Source: Spirochaetales bacterium (lineage in GTDB: Bacteria > Spirochaetota > Spirochaetia > SZUA-6 > RPPD01). From it: DNA of 55,348 nt. The stretch lies in contig JAFGGG010000008.1 of the NCBI GenBank assembly GCA_016930675.1, positions 1 through 55,348 of the forward strand, given 5' to 3'. Below the pieces are notes generated by a model that saw only the letters and a list, made by a program, of their open reading frames with translations, made no database searches and had not been told where the DNA came from. Shown here piece after piece: positions 1 through 7,713 of this stretch (within the stretch, counting starts at the first letter, position 1; every line of letters starts with the position of its first letter). Made by a program: the position numbers and the translations under genes.

Positions 1-63
1 CCAAAATATGCTTATATCTGACGCTCAGGGTCGGGTACAGGCTTCGTACCACTATATAAGGCT

Positions 64-2238
64 TTACTCTTTAATAAGTTTGGTAAGAATCGAATAAATA
101 TACGAGTGATACCCAAAATGGTTTACCTGATACTCTTCCAGGATTTTGAAGAAATCCGTACGGTTGTCCACTCCAACCTCCGTATAGATGGCTCTGATAT
201 GCGCCTTTACTGTGCTTTCGGCGATAAAAAGTTTTTTGGCGATTTCTTTTGTTTTATATCCCTGCAGCATGAGGATAAGCACCTCTTTTACCCTCGGACT
301 GAACCGGTAGTGCTCAAAAAACAGATCCTCCGGCATAACAACGGAAGAAAGAAACGGTTTAAGATTAATACCGCTTAAGCGAATTCCTTTGATGAGCCCG
401 TCCACAAAAATCGGATTGGCTTTACTGATAATTGTTATACTTTTTTTAACTTTATTGATTATTCTGAATTCACAATATTGGGTTATCTTCTGTTTCAGGA
501 TTTTGGTGCAAAACTCATTTACTACCTCTTCATCATCTTCGTGAATATAATCGATAAAATACTGTGACTGGAGAGGTTCTTCTTCTTTTACTCCCAGTGC
601 TTCGTAGCCGGCGTTATTGATAAAGGAAAAACGCAGGCGTAAGTCCAGTTCGAAAATAATGGTAGGTAAAAGAAGCGCCACCTCCTTAAAATGCTCTTCA
701 CTCTGAATGAGTTTTTGTTCGATGCGTTTTCTCTCTACAATTTCCTGCTCCAGCTGGGTGTTGGCCAAGGTTAGCTCTTTAGTTCTGGAAATGACCTGAT
801 CTTCCAGGTTTTCAGTGTATTGTTTGAGGCTGTTTATCAGCTTGGCACCTTTGAGCGCAATGCTGAGGGCGTGCCGCAGAATCTCATACATACGCAGTTC
901 ACGTTCACCTATACCGAAAAGAACGAATCCTATCTGTTCATAACCCTGAAATAAAGCCTGTGCCATTAAGCTGTATCTGTCTTTCTGAGAAAGTATTCCC
1001 GGCGGAAGCAGGCTGGTCGTGGGAAACTGGATGCCTTTATCCTCAATGGGAAATCTTTTTTCCCGGTCGTATGCTAAAATAAGTCTGGAAAGGGAAAGAG
1101 GATTTTCAGGATCCTGGTAGAGAGATATATAGCATTGGTCGATACCAAGCTGTGGGAATTCTTTATATATCACGTCAAGTTCATCATCCAATTCCAGACT
1201 GGCAATCAGGCTTTCGTTGATATCCGTGAATTCTTCCAGATGATAATCTAATAGAATTTTATGAAAAGTGATATCCTGTTGAACATTTTTGTCGTCCAGA
1301 TGAGGTTTGTTTTGCTTTGAAACGGTTGTCTGCTTTTTACTGAAGCAGCCGCAGGACATACGAATCACAAGCTCCGGTTCCTGAACAATCAGTTGTTCGA
1401 CTTTTTCTCCTGCTAATAATCTTTCAATAGTCTCGCCCGCAGCCCTTCCTTGTTCGTAAAAAGGCTGTTTTACCGTGGTAAGCTGACAGTATTGACTGAT
1501 TTCAATATCATCGAAACCGGTAAGCGGTATATTGCCGATAAAATTCATATTCCTGGCACGCAGTATCTCGATAACACCAAGGGCCATTACGTCATTGGCA
1601 GAAACAATGACATCGAAATCCGGATGTTTTTCATCAACCAGCTTTTTTATGGCGAGTTTACCGGAATCGATTCTGAAATCACCTTCAATGATGAGGCGAG
1701 GATCAAGAGGAATTTTATATTCATCGAGTACACGCTTAAACGCATTAAAACGCATGTCCGCGTCTTTGTTTCCCTCCTGACCCTTTATAAAGGCGAAGCG
1801 TTGATAGCCGTGATCTTTAATCAAATGGCTTATAAGCCAGCGCATCCCTTTTTCGTTGTCTATAATAATAGAAGGAATGTTTTCATAGGATTCACCAAGT
1901 GTTACCATAGGAAGGTAGGTATAACTTTTCAGTATCTCCCACATTCGTTTTTTGCCGGAGATATTCCCGATTGATAACGGAGTGACAACAAGACCGTCCA
2001 CATTATAACCGCTGATAAAATCAAAAAAAATATTGCGGCATTTTTCCGATTCCAGATCAGAATCAAGTCTTCCGGTAATAAAACAGAGGAAATTCAGGTC
2101 CTTTTCCGCCAAGTAGTCGTGAAGACCTGTAAAAATACCGTTATGATAAGGAGTTCCCAGCCAGTCGATAAGTAATCCGACCGTACGTCGGTTCCGTTTA
2201 TAATAACCGAAATTTTGGATGCTATTTTCAGTAGCCAT
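64..2238 (-). CDS. Sugar-sensor/LuxR fusion regulator (LacI-type binding core, GAF-like, PAS, LuxR HTH)
   Basis: Probable cytoplasmic transcription regulator that senses a small ligand, most likely a sugar. Residues 18-297 form a LacI/GalR-type periplasmic-binding fold (GFDDIEISQ, TTVKQPFYEQGRAAGE) but without the usual N-terminal LacI HTH. An SCGC motif follows at 295-298, then a GAF-like region at about 335-470 (LGIDQCYISLY), a coiled coil at about 470-512, a PAS domain at about 513-628 and a C-terminal LuxR/GerE HTH at 644-700 (SPRVKEVLILMLQGYKTKEI). The output is therefore LuxR-type DNA binding instead of LacI. The ATG at 2236-2238 has a GGAG on the minus strand about 10 nt upstream. It shares its core with the proteins at 9302-11587 and 50625-53576. 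No membrane segment or signal peptide is visible. The domain order is read from the sequence; the ligand is unknown. Confidence 0.85.
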   Translation of the reverse strand: MATENSIQNFGYYKRNRRTVGLLIDWLGTPYHNGIFTGLHDYLAEKDLNFLCFITGRLDSDLESEKCRNIFFDFISGYNVDGLVVTPLSIGNISGKKRMWEILKSYTYLPMVTLGESYENIPSIIIDNEKGMRWLISHLIKDHGYQRFAFIKGQEGNKDADMRFNAFKRVLDEYKIPLDPRLIIEGDFRIDSGKLAIKKLVDEKHPDFDVIVSANDVMALGVIEILRARNMNFIGNIPLTGFDDIEISQYCQLTTVKQPFYEQGRAAGETIERLLAGEKVEQLIVQEPELVIRMSCGCFSKKQTTVSKQNKPHLDDKNVQQDITFHKILLDYHLEEFTDINESLIASLELDDELDVIYKEFPQLGIDQCYISLYQDPENPLSLSRLILAYDREKRFPIEDKGIQFPTTSLLPPGILSQKDRYSLMAQALFQGYEQIGFVLFGIGERELRMYEILRHALSIALKGAKLINSLKQYTENLEDQVISRTKELTLANTQLEQEIVERKRIEQKLIQSEEHFKEVALLLPTIIFELDLRLRFSFINNAGYEALGVKEEEPLQSQYFIDYIHEDDEEVVNEFCTKILKQKITQYCEFRIINKVKKSITIISKANPIFVDGLIKGIRLSGINLKPFLSSVVMPEDLFFEHYRFSPRVKEVLILMLQGYKTKEIAKKLFIAESTVKAHIRAIYTEVGVDNRTDFFKILEEYQVNHFGYHSYIYSILTKLIKE

Positions 2239-2240
2239 AA

Positions 2241-2337
2241 GAAGATCTCCGCTTTCACTATGAGCATTATTACGTATTATGGACTATCTGAAATACACTA
2301 TCTTAAATGTCTACCTATGATAATAGTGAAGATCTTC
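2241..2337. promoter_or_regulatory. Split inverted repeat upstream of the LuxR fusion gene
   Basis: GAAGATC (2241-2247) and TTCACTAT (2254-2261) recur in inverted order as ATAGTGAA (2323-2330) and GATCTTC (2331-2337). GAAGATCTTC at 2328-2337 is also a perfect palindrome. The arms flank the presumed promoter of the regulator gene, so autoregulation through a DNA loop is possible. There is no functional evidence. Confidence 0.35.
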
Positions 2338-2388
2338 AATATGCACAAGTGGTTGATAATTGGATTAAAAGTTTTTTAGGGGCCAACC

Positions 2389-2415
2389 AAAAAAAGGGCC
2401 GCCTCGCGGCAGCCC
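2389..2415 (-). terminator. Rho-independent terminator of the GH5 cellulase gene
   Basis: Read on the minus strand, GGGCTGCC, a GCGA tetraloop and GGCGGCCC form an 8-bp stem with one G-T pair, followed by seven T. It lies about 35 nt after the stop codon of the cellulase gene. Confidence 0.9.
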
Positions 2416-2451
2416 CGAATGTTATTCTAATCCAGCAAAAATATGTATCTC

Positions 2452-4515
2452 CTACTTAGCTTCAAAATGGCTCCATTGAAAATTACCTCTATAATGAACA
2501 TAATACAAGCCGTTTATTTTTACGGGCAGATTCGATCCGGCGGCCCACTTATTTGTAAAGTCAATTCCGTTTATTGTCAATTCTGCAAGGTTCCACGAAT
2601 TTATATAATTAGGAGCTGTACTGAACGTCCAGCAGAACTCGCCGGCTCCATCCTGTGCGAAAGGTATTGAAGCAGAGACCGGATTGGAGCATGGTGTGAC
2701 TGAAGTGGAAGTCGGAGTTGGTGTGGGAGGAGGACTAGGACTCGGGGAGAAAGAGGGCGTGGGAGTAGGTGTAGGAGTAGATGTAGGTGTAGGTGTTGGT
2801 GTGGGAGTAATGCCTTTTGTAAAGATAAACCAATTTATATTTAACAGAGCTTCGCTTCCTCCTTTAAAAACCAGATACAAGGTTTTTGTTCCGGTGGTAT
2901 TGGAAACAGAGCATGTTCTAGTTACCCAGTTCTGCCAGCCTCCTGTACCGGTTACGGTGCATGTGCCCAGCAAGGTGCCTCCGGTGCTGCCCAGACGTAT
3001 TTCAATATCACCTCCACCGGTGGCGCTTGCTACTCTTGCTTGAAATCCTGTTACTCCTCCTGTACCGAAGTCGACCGCATCAAATCTAATCCAATCGTTG
3101 TTTTCAATCCAACCCACGTTAAGAGTGCCTTCACTGCAGGATTCGGTCTGTATTCCGCTCTGCGCGCTGTAAGCCTCGGCTTCTATCTTTGAGTACGCGT
3201 CAATACCGATTGGAGTGGGTGTGGGTGTGGGAGTAGGTGTAGGTGTAGGGGAAGATGTGGCTGTAGCTGTAGGTGTGGGAGTTGGTGTGGCTCCGGCAAG
3301 ATAAGGTTTGATCAGATTATATTTGACCGGATTTACACTTACCCAGTCATCTTTGAGAATACCGCCGGTATCGCCGGAGTTGGCGTTCCAGCTCCAGTAT
3401 GTCCAGTGAACCTTGTTGCCCGCGAACTCCAGAAATGTGGTAAACCATTTATAGGGAATGGAGCTGGGATCGCCGGCACTGGATTCCTTTATCCCCATCT
3501 CGCCGATATAAAGACCGGCGATCTGTTCTTCATATATAAACCAGAAATACTGTCTCCAAACCCCGGGAAGATTATTGGGAAAGTCGGGATCCTGGAACCA
3601 GTCTTGAGGTGCGACCTCAGGCCCGTACTCATGAACCGACAACATAAGATGATCCGAAGGAATGTCCGTTACAGGATGATCTCTTAATCCCATATGATTG
3701 CTGCCCCACCAGTAGTTATAGACGTCATATTCCTGAACTCCCTGCATCACGATTATGATGTCGGGATTTACAGCGAGAATCGCCTTGGCGCACCTGATCG
3801 CGGCTTTGCGCCAGTCGGTAATGTCGTAACCAGGGACGTCGTACCCCCAGCTTGCGGGCGGTTTCATGCCCAGCCCTAAAAGTCCGCCGTGAGGTTCGTT
3901 GTTGATATCAACAGCCACTACCTGGGGGCAGTCTCTATAACGTTCAACCATATCCAGCCAGTCTGCAATCCACCGATCCTCCGAACAGTCATTTGTATAC
4001 CAAAGTGTTTCCTGCATATAGCCGTCGGCCGCGCGGGAATGGTTGTCAAGGATGATGCGCAGGCCCAGGTTTCCCGCCTCCTCGATAATTTTATCCAAGA
4101 CTTCCAATGAAGAGAGTCCGGCCAGTTCAACGTTTAAGCCCTGCTCATTAGTATACGGATCTGTTCCCCATGCATTAACCTGGATGGACTGCGGCATTTT
4201 ATTCAGCATTTCATTACACCAGGGAATGCGCACACAGTTGAAGCCCAGATCTTTCATCTGTCTGAGCATTGATTTGTAATCCCTGGCCCATAATCCATGA
4301 ACCACATAATTGCCGGTCTCAAAACCGAACCAGTTGACACCTGTCAAACGGTCTATATTCGGTATGCCGGAGGTCGCTCGACTCCCGATTTCACCGGTTG
4401 CTTTCCCCGAAAGTCCCGTGATATCACATGAAAATACTACCAACCATATAACTATAAGGAGGGATAACAATAAGCTCACTTTATGTATATTTGATATGCA
4501 TTTTAACCTATTCAT
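2452..4515 (-). CDS. Secreted modular endoglucanase: GH5 - CBM6 - CBM64-like
   Basis: Predicted beta-1,4-glucanase acting on cellulose outside the cell. An N-terminal hydrophobic segment (residues 11-29) ends in VVFSC, compatible with a relaxed spirochaetal lipobox at Cys30. The GH5 barrel runs over about 55-405 and resembles subfamily 1 (GVNWFGFETGNYVVHGLW). E207 in INNEPHG is the predicted acid/base and E339 in YIGEMG the predicted nucleophile. A Pro-Thr linker (410-436) leads to a CBM6 (about 440-566), a second Pro-Thr/Ser linker (570-606), and a C-terminal module at about 608-687 (NYINSWNLAELTINGIDF, HYRGNFQWSHFEAK). From memory this last module resembles CBM64 of Spirochaeta thermophila. 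I chose the ATG at 4513-4515, preceded by GGGGAGGT; a GTG 15 nt upstream overlaps that ribosome binding site and is unlikely. Confidence 0.92.
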   Translation of the reverse strand: MNRLKCISNIHKVSLLLSLLIVIWLVVFSCDITGLSGKATGEIGSRATSGIPNIDRLTGVNWFGFETGNYVVHGLWARDYKSMLRQMKDLGFNCVRIPWCNEMLNKMPQSIQVNAWGTDPYTNEQGLNVELAGLSSLEVLDKIIEEAGNLGLRIILDNHSRAADGYMQETLWYTNDCSEDRWIADWLDMVERYRDCPQVVAVDINNEPHGGLLGLGMKPPASWGYDVPGYDITDWRKAAIRCAKAILAVNPDIIIVMQGVQEYDVYNYWWGSNHMGLRDHPVTDIPSDHLMLSVHEYGPEVAPQDWFQDPDFPNNLPGVWRQYFWFIYEEQIAGLYIGEMGIKESSAGDPSSIPYKWFTTFLEFAGNKVHWTYWSWNANSGDTGGILKDDWVSVNPVKYNLIKPYLAGATPTPTPTATATSSPTPTPTPTPTPTPIGIDAYSKIEAEAYSAQSGIQTESCSEGTLNVGWIENNDWIRFDAVDFGTGGVTGFQARVASATGGGDIEIRLGSTGGTLLGTCTVTGTGGWQNWVTRTCSVSNTTGTKTLYLVFKGGSEALLNINWFIFTKGITPTPTPTPTSTPTPTPTPSFSPSPSPPPTPTPTSTSVTPCSNPVSASIPFAQDGAGEFCWTFSTAPNYINSWNLAELTINGIDFTNKWAAGSNLPVKINGLYYVHYRGNFQWSHFEAK
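2698..2808 (-). repeat. Low-complexity repeat coding the second Pro-Thr/Ser linker
   Basis: Degenerate 6-bp repeats (GGTGTG, GGAGTA, GGTGTA on the plus strand) encode alternating Pro and Thr/Ser between CBM6 and the C-terminal CBM64-like module of the cellulase. Confidence 0.85.
3208..3288 (-). repeat. Low-complexity repeat coding the first Pro-Thr linker
   Basis: Degenerate 6-bp repeats encode the Pro-Thr linker between the GH5 domain and CBM6. It resembles the repeat at 2698-2808, a likely source of slippage or recombination within the gene. Confidence 0.85.
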
Positions 4516-4626
4516 ACTATACCTCCCCACTAATAAGTATTCTTCAATTATATTGGTTTGTAAAGCTTGTGGATATAAACTTTTAGTAGTATTTTTAAGC
4601 TGAATTTAAAGAAAATTGGGTTAAAA

Positions 4627-4643
4627 TGCCCCACATGCGGGGG
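4627..4643 (-). terminator. Weak hairpin downstream of galK
   Basis: CCCC and GGGG(G) arms around an ACATGC loop lie 12 nt past the galK stop codon. On the minus strand they are followed by CATTTTAACCC, a poor T tract, so this is only a candidate terminator of the gal operon. Confidence 0.35.
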
Positions 4644-4654
4644 AAAAAGCTGTT

Positions 4655-5938
4655 TTACATGATTTTTACCGCACCGTTTTGGCGTAATTGCAGTGGAATT
4701 ACGCTTCCCGGACCAAAAATATTTTGAATGCGTGTTTTATAGCTCTCGAATTCTCGTGAGGGAATATAGGCTTGAATGGTTCCCGCGAATCCACCACCAT
4801 GAACGCGACATGCGCTGCGCCGGTTGTAAAAATAATCTGTTAATGCCAAAGCCAGGGGTATTGCCTGCTGTTCGGGCTCTGTTGCCGTGTAGCAGTTTTG
4901 CAGAAGCATCCAAGATGATCTTCCCGACTCTTTGACTATCTCCAGGTATTCATCAATTTTATGCTCGGAAAGCAAACGGATCTGGGCCTGTACTCTTTGA
5001 TTCTCCGTCAGAAAGTGGAGAGAGCGCAGTAAGGCTCTATCGCCCACTGTATGCCTCAGCATGGGCAGAGCATGCAATAACGATTCAAATGAGACATCCC
5101 TGCAGTAGGCCTTGCCCAGGGCCTCGGCGGTCGCTTTCATTTCCTGTTGAATAGCCGTGTACTCATGTGTCAGATCCGCGTGGTCGCTGCCTGTATTTAC
5201 GACAGTGAGTGTATAACCGTAGTCTTTGAAGTTGGTATGTAATGTTTCAATGTCCGGTTTAAAAGGATCGCTAAAATCAATAGCCACAATGCCGCCGTTG
5301 GCACAGGCAATCTGATCCATTAATCCGCAGGGTTTGCAGAAATAATGGTTCTCGGCGTATTGGGAGATCAGGGCTAGCTCAAGCACGGGAATCCGGCCTG
5401 AATTATAGAGGTGATCGAAGATAGTCCCGATAAGAATTTCAAACGCTGCCGAGGAGCTTAAACCGCTGCCAACGGGGATTGTACTGGAGATACACCCTCG
5501 AAATCCCCCTATAGTGTATCCTCTTTTTTTTAGCTGACCGGCCACACCGCGGATAAGACTTTCGGTTGTGTTTCTTTCTTTAGGCTGTGGTTCCAATGTA
5601 TCAAGACATACCTTAAATTTTGCCTGAAATCCGCAGGAGTTGAGTTCAACAATATTATTGTCTGTTTTTGAGACAACTGCCACACTGTCCAAATGGATGG
5701 CAGCGGCCAAAACATTACCATGATTGTGATCGGTATGATTGCCACCCAGTTCTGTTCTTCCCGGAACACTGAAAATATGGATATCTCGTGCAGGGGCAAT
5801 ATCAGGCGCTAACTCACGGACTAAGGAATTCAAGCGTTTCCGCTGGCTATGCAGCAGCTCCTTGCCATAGAGGGTTAAGAGCAACTCCCCTACTTCATTT
5901 CCTCCGAGCAGGTTTTGCGCTTGTTTGAATGTGGGCAT
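4655..5938 (-). CDS. galK: Galactokinase
   Basis: Phosphorylates galactose to galactose-1-phosphate in the cytoplasm, the first committed step of the Leloir pathway. The three GHMP-kinase signatures are present: GRTELGGNHTDHNHG near the N-terminus (sugar binding), GSGLSSSAAFEI (ATP-binding loop) and HGGGFAGTIQAY near the C-terminus. At 427 residues it is somewhat longer than the common 380-390. The ATG lies 3 nt after the galT stop codon, and its probable Shine-Dalgarno AAGGA sits inside the last galT codons, so the two genes are translated from one message and are probably coupled. Regulation would come from the promoter and operator upstream of galT. Confidence 0.95.
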   Translation of the reverse strand: MPTFKQAQNLLGGNEVGELLLTLYGKELLHSQRKRLNSLVRELAPDIAPARDIHIFSVPGRTELGGNHTDHNHGNVLAAAIHLDSVAVVSKTDNNIVELNSCGFQAKFKVCLDTLEPQPKERNTTESLIRGVAGQLKKRGYTIGGFRGCISSTIPVGSGLSSSAAFEILIGTIFDHLYNSGRIPVLELALISQYAENHYFCKPCGLMDQIACANGGIVAIDFSDPFKPDIETLHTNFKDYGYTLTVVNTGSDHADLTHEYTAIQQEMKATAEALGKAYCRDVSFESLLHALPMLRHTVGDRALLRSLHFLTENQRVQAQIRLLSEHKIDEYLEIVKESGRSSWMLLQNCYTATEPEQQAIPLALALTDYFYNRRSACRVHGGGFAGTIQAYIPSREFESYKTRIQNIFGPGSVIPLQLRQNGAVKIM

Positions 5939-5941
5939 AGC

Positions 5942-6982
5942 TTATTTATCCTTGGAATAATGCAGATCCGATAATTCTTTCAGTCGGGTCGCGCTCTGTT
6001 CCGGAGTGATATCCCGCTGCGGCATGGCAAGCAGTTCATATCCTACAAAAAATTTGGCGATTGTGGCTGAACGCAGCAGGGGAGGATAAAAGTGAAAGTG
6101 AAAATGCCAGGACGGATGATCCCTCCCGTCCGTGGGTGCCTGATGGATGCCCATGGAATAGGGAAAAGAGGTTTGAAACAGATTGTCGTAGCGAACCGTG
6201 ATCTTTTTCAACAGCGCAGCCAGCCGGGTTTTTTGATCGTGAGTTAATTCGCTTATAGCATGCTGGTGGGTTTTGGGGAGAATCATTACCTCATAAGGCC
6301 ATATTGCCCAGAAGGGTACGAGGCAGACAAACTCCCGGTTTTCCAGCACAATTCGCTCGCCAGCCTCTTTTTCCGAAGCCAGATAATCGCAGAGCAGACA
6401 GCTTTTCTGAGTTTTAAAATAGTTCTCCTGTGCGTCCGTCTCTTTTCGTGGAAGCTTGGGAACAGACTGGTTGGCCCAGATCTGCCCATGGGGATGGGGA
6501 TTTGAAGCGCCCATCAGCTGTCCCTTATTCTCGAAAATCTGCACATAATCGATCGCGTGCTGCCCGCCGAGTTCTTTGTACTCCCTGATCCAAACATCGA
6601 TTATTTCAAGAATAGCATTCTCCTGCATGAGCGGCATGGTCACATCATGACGGGGAGTATAACAGAGCACTCTGCAAACGCCCTTTTCACTGCGGGCCGA
6701 GAGCAGAGGATGCGCACTCTGAGTTTCAGGCATATCCACATAAAGGGCTGAGAAGTCGTTTTTAAAGACAAAGGTTTTTTCATACTGAGGATTTCTTTGG
6801 CCTGAGGCCCGTTTATTTCCGGGGCAGAGGTAACAGTCGGGATCGTACCTTGGTGCGGCGGGTTGATCGTCGGCAGCTGTTTTTCCCTGCCACGGTCTTT
6901 CCGCCCGGTGAGGCGACACCAGAATCCATTCATGAGTGAGGATATTGAGTCTGCGGTGCGGGTGTGTATTAAACGTACTCAT
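5942..6982 (-). CDS. galT: Galactose-1-phosphate uridylyltransferase
   Basis: Transfers UMP between UDP-glucose and galactose-1-phosphate, the step after galK. The active-site HxH motif is visible as SNPHPHGQIWA, and a second His-rich strand (SWHFHFHFYPP) is typical of the family. CYLCPGNKR near residue 60 fits the N-terminal metal site. I chose the ATG at 6980-6982 (MSTFNTHPHRR). A GTG at 6998-7000 in the same frame would add six residues; neither has a clear Shine-Dalgarno. It is the first gene of a galT-galK operon behind a TTGACA/TATAAG promoter with a palindromic operator just upstream. No galE or mutarotase gene is seen in the window. Confidence 0.94.
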   Translation of the reverse strand: MSTFNTHPHRRLNILTHEWILVSPHRAERPWQGKTAADDQPAAPRYDPDCYLCPGNKRASGQRNPQYEKTFVFKNDFSALYVDMPETQSAHPLLSARSEKGVCRVLCYTPRHDVTMPLMQENAILEIIDVWIREYKELGGQHAIDYVQIFENKGQLMGASNPHPHGQIWANQSVPKLPRKETDAQENYFKTQKSCLLCDYLASEKEAGERIVLENREFVCLVPFWAIWPYEVMILPKTHQHAISELTHDQKTRLAALLKKITVRYDNLFQTSFPYSMGIHQAPTDGRDHPSWHFHFHFYPPLLRSATIAKFFVGYELLAMPQRDITPEQSATRLKELSDLHYSKDK

Positions 6983-7012
6983 ACTTATTGAGCTGAACAC
7001 AAGTACTAATTT

Positions 7013-7028
7013 ATGGACACGTGTTCAT
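7013..7028. promoter_or_regulatory. gal operator, ATGGACACGTGTTCAT
   Basis: A 16-bp near-perfect palindrome centred on CpG, typical of LacI/GalR operators. AGTACT lies on both sides (7002-7007 and 7030-7035). It covers the predicted transcription start of galTK. The reverse complement of its inner 14 bp, GAACACGTGTCCAT, occurs exactly at 48161-48174 in the promoter of the LacI-family gene, which suggests that this regulator binds here as a repressor. Confidence 0.8.
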
Positions 7029-7033
7029 GAGTA

Positions 7034-7062
7034 CTTATAGCCTATGGCGGAGAGATTGTCAA
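7034..7062 (-). promoter_or_regulatory. galTK promoter
   Basis: On the minus strand, TTGACA (7057-7062), a 17-bp spacer and TATAAG (7034-7039). The operator at 7013-7028 follows the -10 box directly. Confidence 0.8.
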
Positions 7063-7131
7063 GAAAAATATTTATAGCGGCCATAAAAGGGACATGAAGA
7101 TACGTATACTACTTTGACGGCAGGTTTGCTT

Positions 7132-7572
7132 TTATAATGTTATCTCACAATCCTTCTGTAATGATTCCTGAGCTGCTAAGGCGACTTTGAGCGACTGGCA
7201 GGCATGTTCAATGTCAATAACAGGTGACAGCGTTCCGGTCTTTACGCATTGCAGTATATGTGCGCATTCGGCACGATACGGATCCTGCCCGTGGATTGAA
7301 ACAGGTTGCGGAGTACCTTGTTCAGGATAGAAGGTGATTTTAGATTCAGGCATATCCCCTTTCATGCACCAGTCAATGTCCATGGCCGCTTCATAAAGTC
7401 TGCGCCGACGCAGATATGTTCCAGGCGGTTCTCCAACCAAGAGATGAAACAAACGATTGAAATGAAAAGCAGACATGAATACGGATTGGGCAACTAGATC
7501 AATGTTAATATCTTGCTTTATATTCTCTTCCATATACTGAACTGCGTTATTGATACGTTCCAGGTAATCCAA
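7132..7572 (-). CDS. Chimeric ORF: AraC HTH start joined to a Gfo/Idh/MocA dehydrogenase tail, probable gene remnant
   Basis: Residues 1 to about 64 read as the beginning of an AraC-type HTH (SVFMSAFHFNRLFHLLVGEP, YLRRRRLYEAA). They break off before the second half of that domain. From about residue 66 the sequence reads as the C-terminus of a Gfo/Idh/MocA-type oxidoreductase (DPYRAECAHILQCV, HACQSLKVALAAQESL). Neither half contains a full functional domain, so an internal deletion that joined two former neighbours in frame is the simplest explanation. The start is TTG at 7572 with a strong GGAGG 6 nt upstream, so the ORF may still be translated. I doubt that it has either ancestral activity. 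Confidence 0.6.
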   Translation of the reverse strand: MDYLERINNAVQYMEENIKQDINIDLVAQSVFMSAFHFNRLFHLLVGEPPGTYLRRRRLYEAAMDIDWCMKGDMPESKITFYPEQGTPQPVSIHGQDPYRAECAHILQCVKTGTLSPVIDIEHACQSLKVALAAQESLQKDCEITL

Positions 7573-7713
7573 CTATATCCTCCGGAAATAAAATGACTAA
7601 AACAAGATAAAAAAAAATGACATTTTTTGCTGTCTTTCATATATAGTATAAAAAATAAAATTCTAATTAGCAATTGTAGGTTTTATTACTAGTATTTATA
7701 ATAGAATAATATT

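Noticed and set aside
2684..3043. Plus-strand ORF rich in Val-Gly repeats
   Set aside because: It is the antisense reading of the Pro-Thr linker and CBM6 of the cellulase gene.
4528..4530. GTG start for the modular cellulase
   Set aside because: It overlaps the GGGGAGG ribosome binding site of the ATG at 4513-4515.
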